Below are positions 1-7,859 of a stretch of DNA of 64,000 bases, in pieces. A program made the translations under genes and the position numbers. The notes beneath the pieces are model-generated. The model worked only from the letters and a program-made list of their open reading frames with translations, was not told where the DNA came from and searched no databases. The stretch comes from Mycobacterium sp. GTDB taxonomy: Bacteria; Actinomycetota; Actinomycetes; Mycobacteriales; Mycobacteriaceae. Each line of letters opens with the position of its first letter. Positions within the stretch are counted from its first letter, which is position 1. Location: positions 80,778 to 144,777 of the forward strand of contig JACPVR010000030.1 in the NCBI GenBank assembly GCA_016197405.1, given 5' to 3'.

Positions 1-27
1 AACGGGGGTCGTACGCGTCTGCTCGAC

Positions 28-47
28 AGGTTTCGGCTACCCTAACT
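28..47. promoter_or_regulatory. candidate metal-regulator box upstream of the Nramp gene
   Basis: Just upstream of the transporter lies an AGGTT...CCCTAACT arrangement. It resembles the two arms of an IdeR/MntR-type box (AGGTTAG-GCTAACCT) but has one extra central base and imperfect arms. It sits 35-50 bases before the gene in an AT-rich stretch (TAACTTTTTAATTC), where a promoter is expected. Metal control of mntH is known in mycobacteria; the match here is weak and is inference. Confidence 0.25.
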
Positions 48-73
48 TTTTAATTCGATAGGCCGGATAGGGA

Positions 74-1309
74 GTGGGTGTGGTGACCGACGTCCGTAGG
101 GTGCGACAACTGCCACCGGTCTACCTACTGGGCCCCGCCTTCGTCGCCGCGATCGCCTACGTCGACCCCGGCAACGTCGCCGCCAACGTCAGCGCCGGCT
201 CACAATACGGATTCCTGCTGCTCTGGGTCATCGTGCTGGCCAACCTGATGGCCAGCCTGGTGCAGTACCTGTCCGCCAAGCTCGGCCTGGTGACCGGCAT
301 GTCGCTACCGGAAGCGGTTGCCGCCCACACCCGCACGCCGACCCGGATCGCCTACTGGCTGCAGGCCGAATTGGTGGCCATGGCGACCGATCTCGCCGAA
401 GTCGTCGGCGGCGCCATCGCGCTGTACCTGTTGTTCGACCTTCCGCTGCTGCTCGGCGGCGTCATCACCGGCGCGGTCTCCCTCCTGCTGCTCACCGTGC
501 AGAACCGGCGCGGCCAACGGACATTCGAGTACGTCATCACCGGGCTGCTCATGGTCATCGCGCTGGGCTTCCTGTCCAGCCTGTTCGTCGACCCGCCGTC
601 CCCCGGCCAGGTCGTCTCCGGCCTACTGCCTCGATTCGACGGTGCCGAGAGCGTGCTACTGGCGACCGCCATGTTGGGCGCGACGGTCATGCCACATGCG
701 GTCTACCTGCACTCCGGGCTGGCCCGTGACCGGCACGGCCATCCCGAGGCGGGCGCGCCGCGGCGCCGGCTGCTGATCGTCACCCGTTGGGACGTGGCCA
801 CCGCGATGCTGCTGGCCGGTGCCGTCAACATCGCGATGCTGCTGGTCGCGGCGACCCACCTGCAGGGGCGCCAGGACACCGACTCCATCGAGGGCGCCTA
901 CCACGCCGTGCAGGACAGCCTCGGACCCAATATCGCGTTGCTGTTCGCCATCGGCCTGCTGGCTTCCGGGCTGGCCTCGACCTCGGTCGGCGCCTATGCG
1001 GGCGCGATGATCATGGAGGGTCTGCTGAAGATCTCGGTGCCGCTGCTGTGGCGGCGCCTGGTCACGTTGATACCGGCATTGGTGATCCTCGGCATCGGGT
1101 TCGACCCCAGCCGCGCGCTGGTGCTCTCCCAGGTCGTGCTGTCCTTCGGCATCCCGTTCGCGCTGATACCGCTCATCCGGCTGACCAGTAAACCCGAGCT
1201 GATGGGTACCGACATCAACCACCGGGTGACCTCGATGTTGGGCTGGATCGCGGCGGCGGTGATTACTGTGCTCAATGTGGTGCTCATCTATCTGACCGTG
1301 ACGGGCTGA
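74..1309 (+). CDS. mntH: Nramp-family Mn2+/Fe2+ transporter
   Basis: Proton-coupled importer of divalent metals (Mn2+, Fe2+) in the inner membrane. The protein (411 aa) is hydrophobic throughout, with about eleven membrane segments. It keeps the two Nramp metal-site motifs: DPGN in the first helix (residues 31-34) and MPH in the sixth (residues 206-208). Length is normal for bacterial MntH. GTG codons at 74, 80 and 83 all fit. The GGGAG at 70-74 is best spaced for 80 or 83, so the true start is probably a few codons inside. The next gene begins at the base after this stop, so the two are probably co-transcribed. Family assignment is firm; metal preference is inferred. Confidence 0.9.
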   Translation: MGVVTDVRRVRQLPPVYLLGPAFVAAIAYVDPGNVAANVSAGSQYGFLLLWVIVLANLMASLVQYLSAKLGLVTGMSLPEAVAAHTRTPTRIAYWLQAELVAMATDLAEVVGGAIALYLLFDLPLLLGGVITGAVSLLLLTVQNRRGQRTFEYVITGLLMVIALGFLSSLFVDPPSPGQVVSGLLPRFDGAESVLLATAMLGATVMPHAVYLHSGLARDRHGHPEAGAPRRRLLIVTRWDVATAMLLAGAVNIAMLLVAATHLQGRQDTDSIEGAYHAVQDSLGPNIALLFAIGLLASGLASTSVGAYAGAMIMEGLLKISVPLLWRRLVTLIPALVILGIGFDPSRALVLSQVVLSFGIPFALIPLIRLTSKPELMGTDINHRVTSMLGWIAAAVITVLNVVLIYLTVTG

Positions 1310-2368
1310 GTGGCCGCACGTCATCTCTACTTCGCGTACGGGTCGAACCTGTGCGCGACGCAGATGGCGCGCCGATGCCCGGACGCGCGCGACCCCCGGC
1401 TGGCATCACTGGCCGGGCACGACTGGCTGATCAATCAGCGCGGCGTCGCCACCATCGAACCGTTCGCCGGCTCCGAGGTGCACGGCGTGCTGTGGCGGGT
1501 GTCCGACCCCGACCTGGCCGCACTCGACAGTGCCGAGGGCGTTCCGGTGCGCTACCGACGCGACCGGCTGACGGTACACACCGCCGACGGCCCTTGCGAG
1601 GCCTGGGTTTACATCGATCACCGCGTCGATCCAGGTCCGCCACGCGCCGGCTATCTGGAACGTGTGATCGACGGCGCGCTGCAGCACCAGCTTCCGGCGG
1701 GATGGATCGACTTCCTGCGCCGCTGGGACCCCAGCGGCTGGCCACGCCAGATCTCATCGACGCAAGGCGTTGCACCCCAGACACTTTCGGAGCTGCTCGC
1801 CGACCCCAAGATGCAGGAATCCACCGTCCTGCGGTCCCGGTTCGGCTTCCTGGCCATCCACGGCGGCGGCCTGGAGCAGATGACCGATGTGATCGCCGAG
1901 CGGGCGGCCGCGGCGGCCGACGCCTCGGTGTATGTACTGCGCCACCCTTCGGGCTATCCGCATCACCTGTCGTCGGCGCGGTACCTGCTCAGCGAGTCCG
2001 ACCGGCTCGCCGAGTTCGTCGAGCACGTCGACGTCGCGGTGTCGCTGCACGGCTACGGCCGCATCGGGCGCAGCACGCAGCTGCTGGCCGGCGGCCGCAA
2101 CCGTGCGCTGGCGGCACACCTGGCCGTGCACATCGCCGTGCCCGGCTATCAGGTCGTCACCGATCTGGACGATATTCCGCGTGAACTGCGCGGACTTCAT
2201 CCGGACAACCCGGTGAACCGGGTCGGCGGCGGTGGCGCCCAGCTGGAGCTGAGCCCCCGGATCCGCGGCCTGAGCCCACGCAGTCCGGCACCCGGGCCCG
2301 ACGGACTCTCACCGGTGACCTCGGCGCTGGTCGACGGACTGGTGGCCGCGGCGCGCAGCTGGCGATAG
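1310..2368 (+). CDS. gamma-glutamylcyclotransferase-like domain fused to poly-gamma-glutamate hydrolase-like domain
   Basis: Two-domain cytosolic protein of 352 aa. Residues 5-130 form an AIG2/GGCT-like fold, starting with the substrate-loop signature YFAYGSNLC (about 7-15). Residues about 160-345 match the poly-gamma-glutamate hydrolase (PghP/DUF867) family: an HGG...E motif (H184, E189) and a SLHGYG motif (H247) supply likely zinc ligands. Both folds act on gamma-glutamyl bonds, so one enzyme may first cut a gamma-glutamyl oligomer and then release 5-oxoproline. Starts with GTG directly after the mntH stop. I know of no characterised member with this fusion. Domain calls are good; the joint reaction is inference. 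Confidence 0.72.
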   Translation: MAARHLYFAYGSNLCATQMARRCPDARDPRLASLAGHDWLINQRGVATIEPFAGSEVHGVLWRVSDPDLAALDSAEGVPVRYRRDRLTVHTADGPCEAWVYIDHRVDPGPPRAGYLERVIDGALQHQLPAGWIDFLRRWDPSGWPRQISSTQGVAPQTLSELLADPKMQESTVLRSRFGFLAIHGGGLEQMTDVIAERAAAAADASVYVLRHPSGYPHHLSSARYLLSESDRLAEFVEHVDVAVSLHGYGRIGRSTQLLAGGRNRALAAHLAVHIAVPGYQVVTDLDDIPRELRGLHPDNPVNRVGGGGAQLELSPRIRGLSPRSPAPGPDGLSPVTSALVDGLVAAARSWR

Positions 2369-2463
2369 TCGAGGCGGAATTCTCGGCGTCCAGGCTGAAG
2401 CGTCGGCGGGTTTCGGGCCGCATTCCCGCCCAGGGTTACGCCTCAACCTCTTGAGCAGGCCAC

Positions 2464-2491
2464 CCATCCGGCACACCCGCAGCATCGAATT
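2464..2491 (+). promoter_or_regulatory. SigK-type promoter of the 2498-7855 operon
   Basis: CCATCC at 2464-2469, then 16 bases, then CGAATT at 2486-2491. This closely matches the reported mycobacterial SigK consensus (CCATCC, spacer 16-17, then CGAAT). Transcription from such a -10 should begin about 6-7 bases downstream, on or next to the GTG at 2498, so the mRNA is probably leaderless. The same operon encodes SigK, which gives autoregulation. Confidence 0.7.
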
Positions 2492-2497
2492 GGGTAT

Positions 2498-3793
2498 GTG
2501 CAGGAAATGATCCCGGGCCAGCGCTCGATCGCCGTCATCGGCAGCGGTGTTGCGGGCCTCACAGCCGGCTACGAGCTGGCCAAACGTGACCGCGTCACGT
2601 TGTTCGAGGCCGACACCCGCCTCGGCGGCCACGCCCACACCCATCAGCTCGACGACGGCACCGGAAACACCGTCAGCGTCGACAGTGCGTTCCTGGTGCA
2701 CAACGACCGCACCTACCCCACGCTGTGCCGGCTGTTCGACGAACTCGGCGTTCGCACCCAGGACTCCGATATGTCGATGTCGGTGCGCTGCGATGCCAAC
2801 GGCCTGGAATACGCCGGCGCCCGCGGCATAACCGGGCTGTTCCCCACCGCCGCCAACCTGCGCCGTCCGCGTTACCTGGCGATGCTGGCCGAGGTCAAGA
2901 AGTTCCACCGTGCCGCGACCCGGCTGCTGCGCGATGATGGCGACGCCGATACCACGCTGGCCGTCTTCGTCGCCCGCAACGGCTTCTCCCCCTACTTCGT
3001 CGATCATTTCCTCACACCGCTGGTGGCCGCGGTATGGTCCTGCCCGCCAGAATCGGCTTTGGAGTACCCGGCTCGCTATCTGTTCACCTTCCTCGACCAT
3101 CACGGCATGCTGACGGTCTTCGGGTCACCGGTGTGGCGCACGGTCGTCGGCGGCTCGGCGACCTACGTCCGTGCCATCGCGGAAACCCTCGACGCAGTGC
3201 ACACCGGGACTCCGGTGCGCTCGGTACGCCGCACCCCCGCCGGGGTACAGGTCATCCTCGACGACCAGACCCTGGACTTCGACGCCGCCGTCATCGCCAC
3301 GCATTCCGACCAGGCGCTGACGCTGATGGCCGCACCCACCGACGCAGAGCGGCGAGTGTTGGGCGCGATTCGTTACTCGGCGAACCACACTCGGCTGCAC
3401 ACCGACGACTCGGTGCTGCCGCGGCACCGGCGGGCACGGGCATCGTGGAACTACCTGATCACCCCGAGACGCGACGAGGTCGTGGTGACCTACGACGTGA
3501 CCCGGCTCATGCGGTTGAACACCGCGCGCCCGTTCCTGGTGACGTTGGGCGGCGAGGACCTCATCGATCCGGCGTCGGTGCTCGCCGAGATGACCTACCA
3601 CCATCCGCTGTACACACCCGAGTCCCTGGCCGCTCAACGACAACTCGCCGGCCTCGATGACGACCGGGTGGTCTTCGCGGGCGCCTACCACGGCTGGGGT
3701 TTTCACGAGGACGGTGCCGCGGCCGGTCTACGCGCCGCCCAGCTGCTGCGCCGGGATCCTGACCGCGCCGGACCGATCGAGGTGCGGGCATGA
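2498..3793 (+). CDS. FAD/NAD-binding amine-oxidase-like oxidoreductase (Rv0449c type)
   Basis: Flavin-dependent oxidoreductase of the COG2907 group, 431 aa, cytosolic or membrane-associated. The N-terminus carries the Rossmann signature G15-x-G17-x-x-G20 followed by an acidic strand end (LFEAD). The stretch GGHAHTH (about residue 45) is typical of the family. It is the first gene of a run that continues with DUF1365, a CFA-synthase-like methyltransferase and DUF1295. That quartet recurs in many bacteria, and related clusters make furan or methyl-branched fatty acids. It probably reduces or desaturates a methylated acyl chain (inference). Start GTG 2498 is taken from the promoter position; ATG 2507 is the alternative. 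Confidence 0.82.
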   Translation: MQEMIPGQRSIAVIGSGVAGLTAGYELAKRDRVTLFEADTRLGGHAHTHQLDDGTGNTVSVDSAFLVHNDRTYPTLCRLFDELGVRTQDSDMSMSVRCDANGLEYAGARGITGLFPTAANLRRPRYLAMLAEVKKFHRAATRLLRDDGDADTTLAVFVARNGFSPYFVDHFLTPLVAAVWSCPPESALEYPARYLFTFLDHHGMLTVFGSPVWRTVVGGSATYVRAIAETLDAVHTGTPVRSVRRTPAGVQVILDDQTLDFDAAVIATHSDQALTLMAAPTDAERRVLGAIRYSANHTRLHTDDSVLPRHRRARASWNYLITPRRDEVVVTYDVTRLMRLNTARPFLVTLGGEDLIDPASVLAEMTYHHPLYTPESLAAQRQLAGLDDDRVVFAGAYHGWGFHEDGAAAGLRAAQLLRRDPDRAGPIEVRA

Positions 3794-4524
3794 GCGCCGG
3801 TGCACCCGCGATCTACCGAACCCGCATCGCGCACGTGCGCCGCGCGCCGGTTCGGCACGAATTCGAATACCGCAGTTACAGCTGGTATATCGACGTCGAC
3901 AGGCCTCCGGTGCTGCCACGTTGGCTGCGGCCGTTCGCCCGGTTCGACGCTCGCGACCATTTCGACGGCCACGACGACGACACCCTGCGCAACCGCATCG
4001 ATGCGTTCTTGGCCGACAACGGAATACGCCTTCCAGGTGGACACGTGACGGCCTTACTGTCCGCCCGGGTGCTCGGCTATGTGTTCAACCCGCTCAGTGT
4101 GTTCTGGTGCCACGACGCCGACGGCGTGCTGCGCGCGGTGATCGCCGAAGTGCACAACACCTACGGTCAGCGACACGCCTATCTGCTTCCGCCCGAACAG
4201 AGTCGACCGGTCGCGGTCGACAAATCGCTCTACGTCTCACCATTCAACGATGTCGACGGGTACTACCTGGTGCGCGCTCCGTTGCCGGGCGCGAAGGTCA
4301 ATGTGTCGATATCCCTGCACCGCGACAACCAGCCACCGTTCGTCGCCACCTTGCAGGGCACCCGCCAGCGCGTCACCGCCGTGCAGGTGGCCCGACTGCA
4401 GCTTGCCGCGCCGTTGGCACCACTGATGGTGGCGCTGGCCATCCGCATCCAGGGCATCACGCTCTGGATGCGCCGGGTACCCGTCGTCCCTCGCGAGAAG
4501 AAGGTGGTTGCACATGAGCGTTGA
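3790..4524 (+). CDS. DUF1365 protein (Rv0448c type)
   Basis: Conserved protein of unknown function, 244 aa, no membrane segment. It opens with the family pattern YRTRIAHVRRAPVRHEF and contains FNPLSVFWCHD (about residues 98-108), which is typical of DUF1365. The ATG overlaps the upstream stop (ATGA), so it is translationally coupled to the FAD oxidoreductase. In many genomes this family sits between the same oxidoreductase and a cyclopropane-synthase-like enzyme. That suggests a helper or lipid-binding role in the same fatty-acid modification, but no biochemical activity is known to me. Confidence 0.85.
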   Translation: MSAGAPAIYRTRIAHVRRAPVRHEFEYRSYSWYIDVDRPPVLPRWLRPFARFDARDHFDGHDDDTLRNRIDAFLADNGIRLPGGHVTALLSARVLGYVFNPLSVFWCHDADGVLRAVIAEVHNTYGQRHAYLLPPEQSRPVAVDKSLYVSPFNDVDGYYLVRAPLPGAKVNVSISLHRDNQPPFVATLQGTRQRVTAVQVARLQLAAPLAPLMVALAIRIQGITLWMRRVPVVPREKKVVAHER

Positions 4525-5800
4525 TACGCATGGAAGCCTCTTCGACACAATCGATTCCGCACGCTGGCCGGACGTCGCCAAGGTACCCGGCGGGCCCACC
4601 GGTGCGTTGGGGGCGACAGTCGCCTCCAGCTTGTTGCGGCGGGCCGCCCAGCGACTGCCGTTGCGCCTGCTCTACCCGGACGGTTCGACCGTGGGTGCCG
4701 CCGACCCCACCCTGCCCACGCTGGTGCTCACGCACCCCGACCGGTTGGCGCGGCGCGTGGGCCGCAGCGGATTGATCGGTTTCGGCGAGTCCTACATGGC
4801 CGGCGAGTGGTCGTCGAATGATCTGGCCGGGGTGCTGACGGCGTTCGCCACCTCGATGGCCGATCTGGTGCCGCGCTCGCTGCAACGGATGCGCCCGATC
4901 GCACTGGTACGCCAGCCCAGCACGCAGCACAACAGTCAGGATCAGGCGCGCCGCAACGTCTCCGAGCATTACGACCTGTCCAACGCGTTGTTCGCGAAGT
5001 TCCTCGACGAGACGATGACCTACTCCAGCGCTTTGTTCGACACGGTGGCACCCACGTTCGACAACCTCGCCGATGCGCAACGTCGCAAGATCGACCGACT
5101 GCTCGACGTGGCGAAGGTGGGCCCAGGATCGCGGGTGCTCGAAATCGGCACCGGCTGGGGCGAATTGTCTCTTCGCGCGGCAACCCGCGGTGCCACGGTG
5201 CGCTCGGTGACGCTTTCGGCCGAACAACAGCGGCTGGCCCAGCAGCGCGTCGCCGCGGCCGGCCTGAGCGACCGGGTGAGTATCGAACTGCGTGACTACC
5301 GCGACGACGCCATCGCATCCTCGGGCCGCTACGACGCCGTGGTCTCGATCGAGATGATCGAAGCGGTGGGCTACGAATTCTGGCCCACCTACTTCCAGAC
5401 CTTGGACTCCCTGGTGACCTCCGGCGGCCGGGTGGTCATCCAGGCGATCACCATGCCGCACTCCCGAATGCTGGCCAGCCGCAACACCCACACCTGGATC
5501 CAGAAGTACATCTTCCCCGGCGGCATGCTGCCCTCGACCGAGGCGATCATGTCTATCACCGGACGGCACACCTCGCTGCGCACCGTCGACATGTTCTCAC
5601 TGCGCCCGCACTACGCCCATACCTTGCGGCTGTGGCGCGAGCGCTTCACCCAGCAGCGTAAAGCGGTGTCGGAATTGGGTTTTGACGACGTGTTCCAGCG
5701 GATGTGGGAGCTCTACCTGGCCTACTCGGAGGCAGGCTTCCGTTCCGGTTACCTCGACGTGTACCAGTGGGCGTTCGCACCGACCGGAGGCCGTTGGTGA
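4514..5800 (+). CDS. ufaA1: UfaA1, cyclopropane-fatty-acid-synthase-like methyltransferase
   Basis: SAM-dependent methyltransferase of the Mycolic_acid_cyclopropane_synthase/CFAS family, 428 aa. It has an N-terminal lipid-binding region and a C-terminal catalytic domain. Visible motifs are the SAM loop VLEIGTGWGE (about residue 210), the HYDLSN segment before it, and the SIEMIEAVG active-site stretch. It transfers a methyl or methylene group to a cis double bond of an acyl chain. The ATG at 4514 overlaps the DUF1365 gene by 11 bases and follows an AAGG box. A TTG at 4508 is also in frame. Equivalent to M. tuberculosis Rv0447c by motif and neighbourhood; the exact product is unknown. Confidence 0.85.
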   Translation: MSVDTHGSLFDTIDSARWPDVAKVPGGPTGALGATVASSLLRRAAQRLPLRLLYPDGSTVGAADPTLPTLVLTHPDRLARRVGRSGLIGFGESYMAGEWSSNDLAGVLTAFATSMADLVPRSLQRMRPIALVRQPSTQHNSQDQARRNVSEHYDLSNALFAKFLDETMTYSSALFDTVAPTFDNLADAQRRKIDRLLDVAKVGPGSRVLEIGTGWGELSLRAATRGATVRSVTLSAEQQRLAQQRVAAAGLSDRVSIELRDYRDDAIASSGRYDAVVSIEMIEAVGYEFWPTYFQTLDSLVTSGGRVVIQAITMPHSRMLASRNTHTWIQKYIFPGGMLPSTEAIMSITGRHTSLRTVDMFSLRPHYAHTLRLWRERFTQQRKAVSELGFDDVFQRMWELYLAYSEAGFRSGYLDVYQWAFAPTGGRW

Positions 5801-6567
5801 ATTTCCTTGCCGTCTCCGCCACTTCACTGATCGCCGTCGTCGCGGTTTTCCTCGTGACATTCCTCGTCGGCAAGCGCATCGGCCGGTACAACGTCGTCGA
5901 CGTCACCTGGGGCCTGGCCTTTTTGACGGTGGCAGCCGTGGCCGCGGTGGTGGGTACCGGTGACCTGACCCGGCGACTGCTGGTGCTGGCCCTGGTGGCC
6001 ATCTGGGGTCTGCGGTTGGCATGGCACATGTACAACAAGTCGGCGGGCAAGGGTGAGGACCCGCGTTATGACGCGCTGCTGGGCGGGGACTTCAGCGCAC
6101 CCACCGTGCTGCGCAAGATCTTCGCCACCCAGGCCTGCGCCGCCTGGTTCGTCTCGCTGCCGTTACAGGTATCGGCGGCGGCCGGGCCCACTCCGACGGT
6201 CTTGATCCCGGTATTGGCGCTCGGGGTGGTGCTGTGGCTGGCCGGGGTCGCATTCGAGGCGATCGGCGACCACCAACTCAAGGTGTTCAAGGCCGATCCC
6301 GCCCACAAGGGCGTCATCATGGACCGTGGACTGTGGTCGTGGACCCGTCATCCGAACTATTTCGGCGACGCCTGCGTGTGGTGGGGTCTGTGGCTGATCT
6401 GCCTGACCGGCTGGCCTGCCGCGTTGACCGTCGGCTCACCGCTGCTCATGACATACTTCCTGGTTTATGCCACCGGAGCCCGCCTGACCGAGAAGCAGAT
6501 GGCAGGGCGCCCCGGATTCGATGAATACCGCTCCCGGACAGCATTTTTCGTACCATGGCCACCATAG
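5797..6567 (+). CDS. DUF1295 membrane protein, steroid-5-alpha-reductase-like (Rv0446c type)
   Basis: Polytopic inner-membrane protein, 256 aa, with about six hydrophobic segments. It carries the ICMT/steroid-reductase-like C-terminal signature GLWSWTRHPNYFGD and ends FDEYRSRTAFFVPWPP. The family often reduces a C=C bond in a lipid using NADPH. An upstream in-frame GTG would extend it deep into ufaA1. I choose GTG 5797 because it overlaps the ufaA1 stop (GTGA) and has CGGAGG at 5785-5790. Fourth member of the SigK operon, so probably a late reductive or membrane step in the same lipid modification. Confidence 0.82.
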   Translation: MNFLAVSATSLIAVVAVFLVTFLVGKRIGRYNVVDVTWGLAFLTVAAVAAVVGTGDLTRRLLVLALVAIWGLRLAWHMYNKSAGKGEDPRYDALLGGDFSAPTVLRKIFATQACAAWFVSLPLQVSAAAGPTPTVLIPVLALGVVLWLAGVAFEAIGDHQLKVFKADPAHKGVIMDRGLWSWTRHPNYFGDACVWWGLWLICLTGWPAALTVGSPLLMTYFLVYATGARLTEKQMAGRPGFDEYRSRTAFFVPWPP

Positions 6568-6596
6568 CCTTGGGGGGTGCGGCTAGGCTCGCACTC

Positions 6597-7142
6597 ATGA
6601 CCGGGGATCTCGACGCTCTGCTGCGCAGAGTGGCGCGCCGTGACGCCGAGGCGTTCGCCGCGTTTTACGACGCCACCCGCTCCCGGGTGTACGGACTGGT
6701 GACGCGCGTGCTGCGTGACCGCGGCTACAGCGAAGAGACCACGCAGGAGGTATATCTGCAGGTCTGGCGGTCGGCGGACAACTTCGACCCGACAGCGGGC
6801 AGTGCACTGAGCTGGCTGATGACGTTGGCACACCGCCGGGCCGTCGACCGGGTGCGCTCCGAGCAGGCCGCTGGTCAGCGGGACTCCCGCTACGCCGCCG
6901 TCAGCGTGGTGCCGCCGATGGATCACGTGACCGATTCGGTGATCGCCAGCGATGAACGGCAACGAGTGGTCGCCTGCATCGACGGCCTGACCGACCTGCA
7001 ACGCGAGTGCATCCAGCTGGCCTACTACGACGGCCTGACCTACGCGCAGGTCTCCGAGCGGCTGGCGGCGGGATTGCCGACCATCAAGTCACGGATGCGC
7101 GATGCGCTGCGTGGCCTGCGCAACTGCTTGGGGCTGCGATGA
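6597..7142 (+). CDS. sigK: ECF sigma factor SigK
   Basis: Extracytoplasmic-function sigma factor of 181 aa, close to the roughly 187 aa of M. tuberculosis SigK. Region 2 spans residues 10-85 (RVYGLVTRVLRD, QEVYLQVWR, WLMTLAHRRAVDRVR). Region 4 spans about 125-178 and ends in a helix-turn-helix (YDGLTYAQVSERL...PTIKSRMRDALRGLR). In-frame ATG 6597 gives the canonical N-terminus MTGDLD; ATG 6555 would overlap the preceding gene. Located last but one in the operon, ahead of its anti-sigma factor with an ATGA overlap. In M. tuberculosis SigK drives mpt70/mpt83 and its own operon. Confidence 0.93.
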   Translation: MTGDLDALLRRVARRDAEAFAAFYDATRSRVYGLVTRVLRDRGYSEETTQEVYLQVWRSADNFDPTAGSALSWLMTLAHRRAVDRVRSEQAAGQRDSRYAAVSVVPPMDHVTDSVIASDERQRVVACIDGLTDLQRECIQLAYYDGLTYAQVSERLAAGLPTIKSRMRDALRGLRNCLGLR

Positions 7143-7855
7143 GCACGCCAACCGGCCCCGAGGGCAGCGACATGATGGATCTGGCAGTGCCGTATGCACT
7201 GCACGCCCTGACCGACGCCGAACGCGACGAGATCGACACTCGGCTCGCGGTCAGCGGCGAGGACGCCTGGCAGTTCTATGACGAGGTTCGCGCGATCCGG
7301 GAGGCGATGGCGGTTGCCTCTGCGGCCACCGCGCTCGAGCCGCCGGCCGCCCTGCGCAACCGCGTCCTGGCAGTGGCCCGCGACGCCGCGACCAGCCCCC
7401 CACCGGCCAGACGAAATTGGCGCCCGGCGCTGCTGGCCGCGGCGGCCGCGGTGGTCATCGGCGTCGGTGTGGCCGGAGTCGGGATCGCGCTGCGCCCCGA
7501 ACAGCAGCCGTCGACCGCGCAGCAGGTTTTCGCCGCGCCCGACGTGCGCACCGTGTCCGGGCCGATACCCGGCGGTGGAACCGCGACCGTGGTGTTCTCG
7601 CATGACCGGGATGCCGGCGTGCTGGTGATGAACAATGTGACACCGCCGTCCGAGGGCACGGTCTATCAGATGTGGCTCATCGACAAGAACGGTCCCAAGT
7701 CGGCCGGTGTCATGGACGCCAAGGCCGTGGCGCCGTCCACCACCGCGGTGCTGCCCGATATCGGCGACTCGACCGAGCTGGCATTCACCGTCGAACCCGG
7801 AACCGGTTCCACGCAGCCCACCGGCGAGATTTTCGCCAAGCTGCCGTTGGTGTGA
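7139..7855 (+). CDS. rskA: anti-sigma-K factor RskA
   Basis: Membrane anti-sigma factor of 238 aa. The N-terminal 90 residues form the sigma-binding domain (DLAVPYALHALTDAERDEID). One transmembrane helix lies near residues 97-120 (LLAAAAAVVIGVGVAGVGIA), followed by a C-terminal extracytoplasmic RskA domain of about 115 residues. Regulated proteolysis across the membrane would release SigK. The ATG overlaps the sigK stop (ATGA), giving stoichiometric coupling. The operon ends here, and the next gene converges from the minus strand 4 bases away. Confidence 0.93.
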   Translation: MSTPTGPEGSDMMDLAVPYALHALTDAERDEIDTRLAVSGEDAWQFYDEVRAIREAMAVASAATALEPPAALRNRVLAVARDAATSPPPARRNWRPALLAAAAAVVIGVGVAGVGIALRPEQQPSTAQQVFAAPDVRTVSGPIPGGGTATVVFSHDRDAGVLVMNNVTPPSEGTVYQMWLIDKNGPKSAGVMDAKAVAPSTTAVLPDIGDSTELAFTVEPGTGSTQPTGEIFAKLPLV

Positions 7856-7859
7856 TCGG

